DNA of 64,000 nt from Vandiemenella viatica (Eukaryota > Arthropoda > Insecta > Orthoptera > Morabidae), in NCBI GenBank assembly GCA_031002005.1, contig JARYHS010008074.1, positions 351,998,932 to 352,062,931 of the forward strand, in the 5' to 3' direction. Every line of letters starts with the position of its first letter. Positions within the stretch are counted from its first letter, which is position 1. This document shows positions 1 through 12,120 of the stretch, piece after piece. The position numbers were made by a program, and so were the translations under genes. The notes under the pieces are model-generated. The model had not been told where the DNA came from. It saw only the letters and a list, made by a program, of their open reading frames with translations, and did not search any database.

Positions 1-54
1 AAAAGAGGCTGCCGCACTCAGATTGTACCAGTTAAATTAAATGCAAAAAATAAG

Positions 55-86
<32 letters not shown>

Positions 87-1109
87 GTCAATAACAAGAC
101 ATTTTCAGCGATCATTAACCATTTTGCGAAACTGTCTTTCAAATTTTTGCATAAATCAAACATAAAAAATTTCAGCTAAAAATGTTATCGTGGATGTTGT
201 TAAATTTTGTAAACTTTAAAAAATACGTATTTACACTAAAAAATTATTCATGTAGTTCTCCATTGAACAAACATAATGCAATCATTTTGAAAAAGTCTTA
301 AATTCTACGAAGATCGCTATAATGTGGTATTCCCTCAAAAACTTCCAAAAATCACGGAATAAAAAGAAAATTCGTAAATTTTGAGAGTCAGTGGGTTTCC
401 ATCTTCCATTTGGTACCAACAACGATTATCTGAAGGAAATATTTTCTTCAACCCTCTACATCCGGTCGCTGAACCTCATAAAATTATTTTCCCTCTTGTG
501 ATTTTCAAAATTTTATATTATGAACGTGTTAAGGTTAGTAAGAACTAAAGTATTGTCCACTAAAAATTTTTAAGTTAAAGGATTAACCAGTTATGACGTT
601 GTGACGGACTGACAAATGGAAAAGTAATCGAATCCATAAGGATTACATTTTTCACTCAGATGGAACGGAAGCCTAAAAAAAATAGAGAAATATTCTTTAC
701 TTTTACACCCAGAATAGTATTAGATACTCTATTAAAAAATGTTCTCTTAATGCTCTTTGCAGTATTTTCAATCTTATAGGTATCTCAGGCCCATCGTTTA
801 GAATTTTATGAATATCTGTATAAAGTTGAATTTAGACTTAGCCGATTAATATACACAATGAAGTATTCTTTTATTTATAAGCATGCTAAAAAATAGTGAA
901 AATTATTTTCTGAATTGTGTACAGATAAGAGATATACTAAAAATTAAAAATTTCCACAAAATGTTTGTTTCCTAGCAGCACCTATTTTTAGTAGCCTTTT
1001 ATCTTAGAAGCGAAATCAGTCAGCTATCTAATTTTCAGTTATCACTGTGTAGCTGCTGGCTGTAATTTTAATTGTTAAGAAGGTTTTTTTTCTGTTTTGG
1101 CACCAGCAG
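1..1109. other. AT-rich non-coding DNA, probable intron upstream of terminal exon
   Basis: No coding signal is visible. A run of about 22 T lies near 59-80 and may be an old poly(A) tail on the minus strand. The last ~30 bases are pyrimidine-rich and end in a tandem CAGCAG, which is a good 3' splice site for the exon that follows, so at least the right end is likely intron. Confidence 0.5.
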
Positions 1110-1313
1110 AAGAGCGGCGATGATGCGGAGGGTAAGCAAGATTCGATTGAGATGGCCGATATGGCTGTCAGTGAGGAAAGTCCTGAGCAGCGGCGACGCA
1201 GCCGTCTGTCTGTGACCAGGTCTCTCAGGACTAAGCGCAGGAAGGCCTTCCTGGACAACGTGCAGGAGCTGCAGGACTTCCTCGGGAAACGCTCAGCCAG
1301 AGGCAACGACTGA
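1110..1313 (+). CDS. terminal coding exon of an unrecognised host gene (67 codons plus stop)
   Basis: This GC-rich open segment in very AT-rich surroundings starts right after a pyrimidine tract and CAGCAG acceptor and ends at TGA (1311-1313). Read in phase 0 it gives 67 residues. An acidic start (KSGDDAEGKQ, then SEESPEQ) is followed by a strongly basic stretch (RRRSRLSVTRSLRTKRRK) and an amphipathic, helix-like end (AFLDNVQELQDFLGKR). The basic stretch holds Arg-Arg-x-Ser type sites that kinases could use. Third codon positions are mostly G or C, as in real insect exons. I do not recognise the family. It looks like the cytoplasmic C-terminal tail of a larger protein whose other exons lie to the left, outside the window. 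The tandem acceptor could add or drop one residue. The alternative is a chance open frame, which the composition argues against. Confidence 0.6.
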   Translation, partial: KSGDDAEGKQDSIEMADMAVSEESPEQRRRSRLSVTRSLRTKRRKAFLDNVQELQDFLGKRSARGND

Positions 1314-1573
1314 ACACACGTCTAGCCCCCAGCCGGCGGCGGAAGAACTACCTGCTGAAACGTGGTGTCTCAGCAAGGCGAGGATAAAACGAGGGTCAGA
1401 CCAGAGGTCGGGCCGTCTGTTCAGTGACAGTCGTAGAGCTGGAGGATTATAATCACAGTCAAAGGAATCATCAACAATACAGTAAAAGTTATAATATACC
1501 GTGTTAGTTATTAGTTCAGTTCACATGTTTACAAGTGTTAATCATAAGCAAAGAGGCCCAATGTTGAATTAAA
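1314..1573 (+). other. probable 3' UTR of the 1110-1313 gene
   Basis: GC-rich sequence continues to about 1450 and then falls to the AT-rich background. An ATTAAA-type polyadenylation signal is at 1568-1573. The extent is inferred from composition and this signal only. Confidence 0.35.
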
Positions 1574-3640
1574 TACTAAATTTTTAATTTCTGGGGGATG
1601 AATACTTGTAAATTAATATTGTATGTTTTTTACAAAGAAATACAAACATTTATCAAACAAAAGAAGTAAATTAATTCCTTTCCAAGCAAAAAGTTAGCAA
1701 GTAAAACCGAGATGTTATGTGAACGAAAAATCACGCCAGTCCACGTAACTACCTTCAGTGAAGGATGCTCATGACGTGATGCGTATATAATTCAAATTGA
1801 GGCGATGCTACATATTATTAGTGAAAAGATATTGTAGTACTTCATTTGTGTAACTAACTGAGACAGAAAATTGGCTGGGGGGTAATCAAAAGATTTATCT
1901 GGATATTTAATGAAGAAACTACGTTAAAAAAAATACATTCTAAAATAGTCGTATGAAATCTACTAGGATATTTAGACTCACAACAAAATGGGATCCAAAA
2001 AATATTATTCCTTTCAATGTTTTTGCTACTTCAAATTAGGAAGCCATCAGCATAGTCTATATCAGAAAGTGGTATATCAAATATAAACTTACTACTTTGT
2101 TACGACTTAAATGACTTTATCATGTAGTGATTATATTATTTTTGTTAAGAGAAGTTATGACATAAATATGTGCTGTTTTTCTTCTCGTAAGTTCCAAAAT
2201 CTTTCAAAACACTGAAGCATTTTTAAAGTAATACTTTTCTTAATTCCTTTTTACCATTCACAAACCAACAATTTTTGTCGTGCAATAATGTTAGATTCAG
2301 CAATGATGGTCAATTCGCGAGTTGACTATCTGTAGGTAAATGTTCAAAGAATACATGTAACATTACTCCAGCTTATTGTTTGAAGAAATATTGAATCTCC
2401 GTACATTGTGAGTATTCAACAAATCAAAAATTAAATCTTAGAGACTGATTCCATCTTTCATAACGTGAATAAATTTTATAATTTACTCCTTTCATCGTTA
2501 GATATTTTCCTGAAAATCCGTTTGAAGCATGATGTATGGTGGGGAACCTATCTGATTACTTTTTTTCTTATTTTCAAACGATCAAAATCAAATTCACTAA
2601 TTCAAAACTGCATGTCCCGTAATGATTCTTGATAACTGGTTCGATTAGTTGTCATAACATCTAGTTAAGTTAATGTGGAGTTCTATAAATGTCGATATGA
2701 TGCCCAGAGATATTTTCCTTTTTTCCTAACTGGCAATCGGAGAATGAAATGAGTATAGTGAAATAAACTACTATGGTATAACGTGTAATAGTCATTAAAA
2801 TAAATAAGATATATAGAGTACTGATGTAGATGGTACTACGGGACATCATAAGAGAATTTTTTGTGCGTTTTAGCTAGATCGTTTTCGTGACGAGTTTTCA
2901 CCTACAATGGAAGTGGCGATGTTGATAACAGCAGGCGATGCACGCTCTTCGCAAACTGGAGGATTATCACAGCAATAAGTTCCAAAAATCATAAATTTAG
3001 AACCCTATCCAAATCGCTGAATGATGAAAACTGTGCTTTCAACAAAAACCGGTAGGCAAATGTAAGCAATTTTTTCAGCTGAAATGTTTAGCTACAGGAC
3101 TCTAGCGCCTCTACTGTTCTTCAGTTTAATTATCTTGCAGAATGTTTAACATCAAATTTATTGCAGATAATTGCTTAATGTTTTTGAAAACTGATTAGTT
3201 TTGATGGAAAATACTACATTTATTTCTCAGTGTACTACACCAACAATTTCCTTCCTTCAACTGACAACAGCATATACTGTTAATAAACAAGTGTGCTGAA
3301 ATTTAGAAAGGACACATTAAATCATATCGTGGCCCTAAGAGTGCATGAAATCTGTAACACTTTAATGTTGAAGTCTTTTCATGTAAATCCAAATATGCTA
3401 TGTTGCATTTAGTATTTTATCCTATACAAGCAACAAATAAATTCGTTACGAAGTCTTATTCATTTAATGTAATGAAAAAGAAGATTGCACAATGGTCACA
3501 GCTCCGTTTTAATAGATTTGTGATATTTTAAACTAGACTAAAAAGAAATGTCAGCTTTTTATAATCTGTGGAAAACACATTTAGGGGGTAAAATAGCTCC
3601 ACAAAGTTAGAAGAGTTAACTGAAGATTTCATTGAAACAT
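1574..3640. other. AT-rich intergenic DNA, nothing recognised
   Basis: No long open frame, no transposon signature and no RNA gene was seen on either strand. Confidence 0.4.
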
Positions 3641-3872
3641 ACACATATATATATATACTATATATGTGTGACACCAGTCGGCCGTCTTTGTGTACACATG
3701 TGACGCCACCTGGTGCTTCACCTTCTGCACGTTGAAGGCTACTGTAGGCCGAAATATTGCGCTTCTCTCGTGTTTGTTTTTTGTTCGTCGTCCCAGCCGC
3801 CTTCATCTGTGGTAAGTGTTGGGTCATATTTCCTTATCCTTCCTTAGCTATATATATATATATATATATATT
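3641..3872. repeat. repeat fragment bracketed by TA microsatellites
   Basis: (TA)n tracts at about 3643-3668 and 3849-3872 bracket a GC-richer core. The core contains AAGGCTACTGTAGGCCGAAA (about 3735-3754), a short inverted repeat followed by GAAA. This resembles the stem II-GAAA part of the hammerhead-like motifs elsewhere in the window (62914-62945). It may be a decayed end of a Penelope-like element, but nothing coding is left to confirm that. Confidence 0.3.
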
Positions 3873-6180
3873 GGGCGAAATGCGTTTCAAAATGTTTCTG
3901 ACTGGAAAGAGTAAAGTACGTAATTTTCTCAAGCAAGTTTCTCAATTTATATAAAGTGAATTATCCTTGCCGTTATAAAAATTTGTTCATAAAAATTGTA
4001 AACCAAGAGAAAAATCGTTAAAAATATGTATTACGCGTCTGTCCGAACCAAATTTTACAGGTTTCTAAACTATTTTCAAGAAATTTCAATCAGTCTGTTT
4101 AAGAATACATCAATGATATTTCCAAACCATCTATCACAAATCAAGAATCCAGTTTTAGTTTACGAGCGTTATAATCAACCCTAGATGTGAAGACACTGAG
4201 AAGTCCACTAGGAGGTTACAAGCATGCGTAGAAGACAGGCTGAGGGCTACAACGCACGTTAATCTGATAGATGTATCATGTATTAACACTGAGTGAACTC
4301 TCATACCATGTATCACACTTGAATGATAGAGACAAGCAGATGTCGACACGCCTGATTACTAATAGCCGTGGAGGATACATGCCACTCGTGTTATTTCCTG
4401 GAAACATTCGCTCTTTTATTTGAAGAGCCGAGAGTAGGGAAGAAAGGTATTTAAGGTCTGTATATTGTCATGGTTATGTCAAGAATATACAATGTCAATT
4501 TACAGTCAGAAAACTGAAAGTTTCAATCTCATTGCTGACATACTCAACATTTACAATGCCCACAATAATTCCCAGTCACTGTCAGTCGTGGAGAGTAACA
4601 AAAAGTTTTCGCAAATTCATTAGTTAACGCCTTGCAGTGAAAACTATTGTTTATTGATACCTGAATGCTTCTAACTGAAAACTACTGATGTGACGTTCCG
4701 TGCATTTACGCGAATACTTAAGCATAATTGCGTGTACTATAAATTTTATGAAAATTCAGAGACAACTCCAGAGAAATACAGTCAGATCTTGCGCAAGCTT
4801 AAAGTACAGCTACGCCTCGACCAATTACTTTATGTTTTTAATTAATTGCAAAAAAATACAGGATAATTTATTTTTCAAACTGATCGTTTGTGGATCAATG
4901 TTAATTCAGAATCGATAGGTCACAGTAAAGTGAATGCCGGATCTATACGTTTTGTTTCTGTCACTTCTGAATCACCATATGTAATTTTGGGCACGGTTAT
5001 CGTTAGCATTAGTGCATGGGAACATTTGTTCCATCATCAACAAAATGAACCTTCAGAATTGTTTCGTGGAATATATTAACAATGGTGCGAAAACTAGTTC
5101 TGCGAACAAAAGATAGCCTGGAGAGTGAAGAGGAACGCCATGAATCGATGAAAGTAGGTCTCTCCTAAAAATTATGTTTGCAAGGAGAACTAATGTGGTG
5201 CGCCATTCAAGTTTACTTGAGGGATCCTTGGAAGGACGTTGCGGGAGTCGAAGACGACATCTGCAAAGAGACCATATATGAAAGAAAAGAGACTAGCTCT
5301 GGCCAGGAATAATTGCAAGCCCACCATCGTTTTGATTGAGGAGTAGAACAAAAGCTTTGGCTCTGTTGGCGCAGGACACAGTATCATTAAGCTTCACACA
5401 TCATCTTTGAAAGAAAAGTATCAACGTAAGATATTTTATACCGAAGCTAGTCACTGTAAACTAGAAAAAATGTAAATACACACACATATGTATCGACAGT
5501 GTTCAAGATTTGGTTTGGAATTTTAATTTCTCCCCCTTTAACAAAGCCCACTAATATCTTTCGAGATCCAAGTCATGATGTTGTTAATAACAATTCGAAA
5601 ATTAAATGTCTTTCCGTAGGCTTTAATCAAGTAAGTTGTAGTTCAAATCCACGAAATCTTTTGTGTGCTGAAAATAATTTAACTGTAAAGGTAAGCCGTT
5701 TGTTGAGAGTAGACCTAAATTATCCTAGATCGATCAGGCAAGCATCTGTTTTGTGCTTACGTCGGAAACACGTCACAGCAAACGGTTAACAACCTGTTGT
5801 AAAGTCATAAAGCGGGTAATCGGAATGAAGTGATCAAGTCTGTTGCCTACACGTTAAAGCCGCTCATTTATTGTCACTGCACATTCCCATACTGTCGCTT
5901 TCCAGCAGGAGTAATATTGTAACAGTAATTTAGTTCATGAACTTATGCTCTGTACAAGACTGCCGTTAACATATCTTAAAATAAATTGACGCTTTTTGAT
6001 ATACATTAATCTCTGTAGACTGTAACAGCTAGGTGTAATGAAATTACTTTTGATTTGTAATTAAAATTATTGCGTGAGGATTACTATTTGTTTATTTATT
6101 TCATATGTCATAAGACAGAAATTAAATAAAAACATTTTTTATATTTACATACTTATGAATATAAACATACGAGAGTCAGT
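3873..6180. other. AT-rich intergenic DNA, nothing recognised
   Basis: Only short open frames without family resemblance were seen. No RNA gene or element termini could be defined. Confidence 0.35.
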
Positions 6181-6342
6181 CGAAAATTAATGTCTCCTTA
6201 TTTTTCTCCTTAAATAATTTAGTTAAGTGAAAAAAATGAATTTGGCACAATTCATCAACCCTTCTCCTGCAATTAACTGCGGTAGCAACTTCCTGCGTCA
6301 TCAGGTGTGAGCACGGCATCTGTTTGCTAAATTACGGATATC

Positions 6343-7100
6343 GATGTTCGTATTAGACAACGTTCTGAGATTGAATTTTTGAATGCGGAAGGCGAAACGC
6401 CCATTCGCATCCATGAAATGCTGAAAAATGTGTACGGTGATGCAACAGTTAATGGCAAACAAAACAGAGGGAGAAACAGCGTTGGCTGACGAAAGGCAGA
6501 GCGGCAGGCCGAGTGACTTCATACATTCAGCTAGTCGATGACGTTATTCGTGGTGGCTGCCGAGTGACAACAGATGAATTGTGTCACATTCTCTCCCTCA
6601 ATAAAGGCAGTGTAATGACGATTATTCAACAACTGAGGTACTCAAATGTTTGCTCACAGTGGATACTAACAATGTTAATGGATCAGAATAAGGGGGCAGA
6701 AAAAAAAAACAACAGTAGCCTCAGATAACTTGCAGCTCTTCCAAATGGATGGAAAGAAGATTCTCGAAAAAAATTGTGACCGGAAACGGAACGTGAGTTC
6801 ATTTTTGTGTACCTGAATCAAAGAGACAGTCAGTGGAATGGCATTACACAAGCTCATAGAAACAAAAAAATAACTCAAAACTGCGTGATCGGCAGACACG
6901 GTTATGGTGATAGTGTTCTGCGATGTATACTGTGTGAATCTGGTGTTTGGAGCAGAGATGCATGATAAATTCGGCCCAATACGTCAAAACCCTGAAAAAG
7001 CTGAAAGCACGTTTTCAGCGAGTTTGGTGGTGCAAGCGAGATGCAGTCAAGTTTATTTCCATGCCATGAAGGAAATCGCTGCTACATGTAATAAGCAAGA
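6343..7100 (+). pseudogene. decayed mariner-type transposase
   Basis: The plus strand, read across several frames, follows a mariner transposase in order. First comes the N-terminal helix-turn-helix (RQRSEIEFLNAEGETPIRIH, then VYGDATV). Next is the second DNA-binding part (VTTDELCHILSLNKGSVMTI, then VCSQWILTML). Last is a degenerate catalytic-domain stretch near 6800-7050 (ESKRQS-like and VMVIVFCD-like segments, then INSAQY). Mariner transposases cut and paste DNA at TA sites using a DD34D triad. Here frameshifts, stop codons and loss of the C-terminal part leave no usable enzyme. The DNA around 6660-6700 also carries small insertions. I could not define terminal inverted repeats with confidence. 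Family assignment is firm at the N-terminus and weaker after 6780. Confidence 0.72.
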
Positions 7101-8846
7101 AAACTACAAGAAAATTAATCCCATAAAATGGCAACGTACATGTTTACTGTACCACATAAACATGATAAAATATTAAAGTATATTTCAATCAAGAACTCCC
7201 AATAAAATATTATAGTAAAGCAATATTTAACAAAATACTGTATTATATATTCAAATTAATATTTGGTACCTAATTGCTGTTGTGTCTAGTTTTGACTGCA
7301 CAAATTGGGTCAGAATATTATTTCAAAACTAACTAAAGAGAGTGATGAAAAGCAGAGACTAGTAAATTTAAGGCTAACTCACTTATATATTCTATTGTTT
7401 CTCCCCTAAATGCCAAACAGTAGTGTCTCTTTAAAGTTGCAACACTTTACAAAAAATTGAAAATTAAATTCTCAAGGAATAATTTTGGGATTAAAACATG
7501 AAAATCTAAAGGTTACAAAAAAAAGGGCTTTTCAACATCAAACAAAACTGATATGCAAGTGGACAGTCTAAATTTGTTTTACTGAGCATATTTTATACTC
7601 GTTGCAAATCGATCAAACAAAAAATTACGGAATGGCGATTGTATTGATGGAATATAAATGAAATATTTCAGCAAGGCGTTACTGAACTCCAAGCTGTAGA
7701 AAACAAACTGTAGTTAGCGCTAATAACGTCTACATTATCGTACTGTTACCTTCAAACGCAGAGGAGCCTACATAACATGTAGCTATCGTCGACAATTACT
7801 TAATGTGGAAAATATTTTCCCAGACTGAGTGAACCAACTTCTTCCATCTACTGACTTTGCTGCTAGCGATCCAATTTGTCACATCTCCTCGTGTCCTAGT
7901 CGGACCCAAAAGTAATCTACACTTCTGCCCAACCAACAGCAGTCTCTCTTGTAGTTGCCGATTGCAAGTATACTGTTGTTCTGTCATCTTGTCATGTGTA
8001 AATCATCAGGAGACATTCTAGCAATTTTCTATACAGCACCGCTTACTGTCCGAAATCCCGGCTTCTTCACACTGTCGGGCCACCTTGAGTCAACAGACGA
8101 CACGAAATGTAATCTGTGGTCCGTGTCCCTAAACGTCGACACAGAGCAGATGCCGTATGAATGGACACTACCCGGCATTTGTGTATGTGTGCGGTGCTGC
8201 TGTTCGTTTCGCGATGGACACAGCAGTCCCTACAATGCTGTAGACTCACTAATTTTTGGTTTGATATGATAGGTCAAAGTACGCACTGTACTACACAATA
8301 CCTGATTCACTTTTGTCTGTCAGCGGAGCTAATATTTCTGTTATGTTTCATATTTAAATGGATTGTGATTAGTAGAACGCTAAAGCACTTGTTACAGGAA
8401 CGTAGAAGGAGCTACATTTTAATAGACCTGTATTAATACTTTAAATGTGTTGCTTTATTACTCTTAAAAATACACAAAAGCCAAGATTTCTCCAGCACGT
8501 ATTTTGTGATTTACAAGTCTTACAATAAGTAAAATCCATTATTTCTTTCATTTCAGTGAAAATTATGACATGAATAATGCCAGAGATTGTTTTTTCAATC
8601 ATCGATCTATAACACGGAGGGAAACCATTCTGTTTCAGAAAGTGAAGTGAATACACACTGCAAAGTGTATAGCCGTATCTAAGATCAAGACCTCTTAACT
8701 TTTTGTTATTAAATGACCCTGAGATTTGGCCTTATTTTTACACGAATTGTTTTTGAGGGATTTCATTTCTTTTTGTAAGTTGATTGCTTATTCTGAGTCG
8801 ACGCTCAAATGTAACTGTTCCATTTGAATATCTGTGGGTGAGTAAA
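7101..8846. other. intergenic DNA, no recognised gene
   Basis: AT-rich to about 7780. A modestly GC-richer block at 7950-8260 has open frames on both strands that match nothing I know. No splice-site pair or element end was found. Confidence 0.3.
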
Positions 8847-8990
8847 TCTATACTAACATTATAAAGCCGAAAGTAACTCTCTCTCCCTCCGTTTTTCACG
8901 TTTTCAACGGTTAAAACCCATCTTAATGAAATTTGGCATGGAAGCTCTACGTAACATTGAAACTTTTTTATATCAATAATATGTTTTGCA
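8847..8990 (+). mobile_element. Helitron-like 5' terminal fragment
   Basis: TCTATACTAACATTATAAAG at 8847 begins with TC after an A and resembles the 5' ends of many insect Helitrons (recalled, not searched). A second partial match, TATTATAAATGCGAAAGTAA, occurs at about 9368. No rolling-circle replicase or CTRR hairpin end was seen, so this is a remnant at best. Confidence 0.3.
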
Positions 8991-9069
8991 GCGGAATTTT
9001 GAAAACTAACAGAACGGTGACAGACAAATGCATAGCGTGCATAAGCCTGCGTAATGCTACGACGCAGAG

Positions 9070-9131
9070 CGAGCTAGTGGCTCAGTGGTTAAGACGCTTG
9101 CTCAAACCCCGGTGGGGTCGGAATCAGATTT
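9070..9131 (+). mobile_element. tRNA-derived SINE-like head
   Basis: AGTGGCTCAGTGGTTAAGAC resembles a polymerase III A box of a tRNA-derived SINE. The following GGTGGGGTCGGAATC resembles a damaged B box, and a T run comes next. The spacing is shorter than in an intact tRNA head, so it is truncated or rearranged. Confidence 0.35.
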
Positions 9132-9764
9132 TTTTTTTTATATGAGCCACGTCTGGACGATCTGTTGTTCAGATTACACGTTAAGCTGTAGCTCCAGCCA
9201 CGACAGAGGTGAAATGAGTGCTAAATCGAAACTCTGTCACGTAGGTCGCCGATTAATTCTTCGGGATCTCCCAGTCAACAACACCATACCATTTATGCTA
9301 CGAGTATATCACTCACTCAGACTTTGTTTCTCTCGCAGTCAGTGTGTGTATGATCTACGTTAATAGTATTATAAATGCGAAAGTAACTCTGTACTCTGTT
9401 ACGTTTTAATGACTATACTGCTATTGATGAAATTTAACAATGAAATTCTTTGTATCAATAGGAAGCACACAGGATACTCTTTTGGAATAAATAACATTTT
9501 TTGTTGTGAAATTTTTACGACTAACCGAATAAGACGGGTAGCTTGTAATGTTATACAGGTCGCTCAGTCTTTTTTTCTCACAGTCAGTTGGTGAATGAGC
9601 CATTCATAATTTTCGTTTATAGACAAAACTTATCGTATAGCATTGATAAATCATGATTTACGCTGCACCAGACTATTATTTTGTGTCTACATAAAAATTT
9701 CTGGCATCAGTATAATTTGTCTTATTTTTTACATGACTCGCAGGCGTAAATCAGACCTAAGGAG

Positions 9765-11112
9765 TAGGGATGGCGATTCTCTCCGAAAAAGATCGATTTC
9801 TGAATCGATTTGAATCGGTGTTTGATAAATCGATTCACAAAAAAATCGAGGTCTAAAAGATCGATTTTCTAAAAATCGATCTTTTTCGATTTTTTTTTTT
9901 TTTTTGTGTGTTCATACTTTTAATACAATTCCAATCATGGAAAACAAAAAGGACACTATAATAATCGATCTTTTATCATTTTTAAACTAATTAAAATTTG
10001 TTTTGCAACTAAATGAAAGTATCAGGTTTACAAAGAGACATTTATGTCACAAATTTGTTGGTTACATAAAACAGTTTTGAAATGATATAGTTTACAGTTC
10101 CCAGTGCTTAATATCCAAGCTTTTCAGGAACAACAGTCTGTCCAGTCTAATAGGATTTTTTTGGTTTTTGTTTATTTGGCCTTTGGTACAAACCATACAG
10201 CCAGCTTAGTTACAATTTGGTTATTTATACATGTGGATTTTGAATAGTTCTGACGTCTGGTTTTCTTTGTTATACGTTCCTCTACTGGACATCACAAAAT
10301 ACATGCTCAATATAACACAATATAATATAATATAACTATAAATATAATATAAAGCACAATAATACAATATGATACAATAGTGCAATAAAATACAATATAA
10401 AATTCATCAGATACCGTTTTTACATAAAATATTTACCCCTTAAAATACAATATATAATATGCATCATGTAAGTACAAAATTCAGCATACAAGTTTTCTAA
10501 CTTGTTCCAGTGGTTATATGTACACTTAAGCCACAGTATAAAATATACAGCCTTTGGGTACAGAAGTCAGCAGACTGGTTATCTCAAAAGGAAAGTAGTT
10601 AGCCTACCTTTAAATGTAATGTGGGGTTTAGAAATGTGAATGTCGTATTTCTATGTTGTTTCTTATTGCAAAATTGAAGAGCATCATGAAGATTTCCGCC
10701 CTATCTTCGTGGAGAAGGGTCTGCATCTTGGAAGGGAATTCCACCCCGTGCTTAGTCAGCTCTTCTATTAATTCAGTTGATTCGGTCCAGCGGCGTCCAC
10801 AGGCAAAAAATATATGATCCACGTTCTCGACACTAATGCCATCACATTCACAAATGGGGGAGGTGACCGCATTAATCCTAAAGAGGTGGCTCGCGAAGCG
10901 TCCGTGGTTGATTTTAAGCCTAGAGACAAAGGTTGTGATCTTCCTTGAGATTTGGATGCTGTCATGACAGTGTGAACGTTCTAATAGGATCCATGCAGTT
11001 CCGCTCATCACTTGCGATGTTGCCGGCAATAATAATAATAAAAAGGCAAGGTGCTGATGATCCCACTGTACAGATATACGTCTTTGCTGTTGAATAAAAG
11101 TGACAATAAATT

Positions 11113-11150
<38 letters not shown>

Positions 11151-11400
11151 CAGTAAAGTATGTGATCATACTTCAGGTACACAACTGCTTGCAATAAATA
11201 ATGTTTAAATTCTTTGTTTAAACGCTGACTTTCATGTGCAAGTACATTACAAGTAGAAAGTGATTTTTTCACATTCGATTTTCACGGGTGAAGTATCGAT
11301 TCACTGGATCGATTCAGTACTATAAATCGATTTAAAAAATCGATTTTTTGGGTCCAAAAGATCGATTCTTCGATTAATCGATCTCAGATCGCCATCCCTA
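9765..11400. mobile_element. non-autonomous hAT-type DNA element with 8-bp TSD
   Basis: The ends are inverted repeats starting TAGGGATGGCGAT. They are flanked by a perfect 8-bp direct repeat CTAAGGAG (9757-9764 and 11401-11408), the TSD length of hAT elements. Both subterminal regions are crowded with ATCGAT-type motifs, a pattern typical of transposase-binding subterminal repeats in this superfamily (inference). No transposase reading frame is left. The interior was later hit by a 5'-truncated LINE (10157-10979), and a 30+ T run sits at about 11116-11148. Termini and TSD are directly visible; the superfamily call rests on TSD length and termini. Confidence 0.8.
10157..10979 (-). pseudogene. 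5'-truncated I-like LINE, 3' end of ORF2
   Basis: The minus strand encodes the C-terminal Cys/His region that follows RNase H in I-like LINEs. It reads LKINHGRFASHLFRI, then a CECDG...H.FFACGRR-type zinc-binding pattern, matching the C-terminus of the larger LINE at 21098-21505 (RARFNHGNFPSHLHRIGL, CDCSD, H.IFSCN). The 3' UTR also shares ACCATACAGCCAGC with that element. The insertion is bounded by an 11-bp direct repeat TCTAATAGGAT (10146-10156 and 10980-10990) and an A-rich tail (T run on the plus strand at 10155-10161). It lies inside the hAT-type element, so it is younger than that element. Confidence 0.8.
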
Positions 11401-11408
11401 CTAAGGAG

Positions 11409-12120
11409 TAGCTCTTTCAGCGCGGTAGCAAATAATCATCAGAACCCAAGATTCTGATGCTCTCGCTGAAGAAAGAACACAAGACTAAGCTGAAAGACAA
11501 GTTGGCCTCACTGAACACTCCCCGCTCTCCCCACACACACATACACACATTAGTTTTTTACTATTTTCAAACATGCTACAAATTAATTCTCTTCATGAGA
11601 CAGGTTCGATGGTAGAATATTATGGAGATGGCTTTTCCGTCATATTATCCAGACTCCGCGATTTACGTAACTTACAGCTTCCTTTAACCAATTCTAGCAA
11701 TAAAATGCCAAGTCCATACATACGAAGTTGTTGGTAACAGCAGGTTTACGATAAGTATATACGCTTTCGGAAGCTAGCACCGTTTGACATGGGAGCAGTG
11801 CTAGGCTACACTATTGTCGCCATACAATGTGAAGTTGAGGCGGCTAGAAGTCCGAGAAGCTTTCGTTAAACTACATTTCGATATTTAAGTCTTATCAACA
11901 TAAGCATGTCCGATACCAACAAAATGCAACTTCTCTGCAAAATTTGGGTGTGCGTCTTGGGCGAGCAAGGCCGATTGCCGCAGATTTAACTTCCACCCCA
12001 AGTAAATTACTGGAAGCATCAAAACTAATCAAAACAACAAAGTAAAATTCAATGTGATAGTTAGACTTGCTAATCTCTAACCATAAAAGGAGGCAAATAG
12101 CGTTATACCGAGCAAAGCAT
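11409..12120. other. intergenic DNA, nothing recognised
   Basis: Mixed composition with a short CA-rich tract near 11530-11550. No gene or element was recognised. Confidence 0.3.

Noticed and set aside
1028..1306. Open frame on the minus strand opposite the 1110-1313 exon
   Set aside because: It is the antisense shadow of a GC-rich coding exon; the plus strand has the acceptor, stop and sensible composition.
9074..9131. Possible functional tRNA gene
   Set aside because: A and B boxes are too close, and no anticodon arm or acceptor stem pairs; SINE-like head instead.
11040..11070. CTGATGA at 11046 as another hammerhead
   Set aside because: No GAAA at a suitable distance and no flanking stem I.
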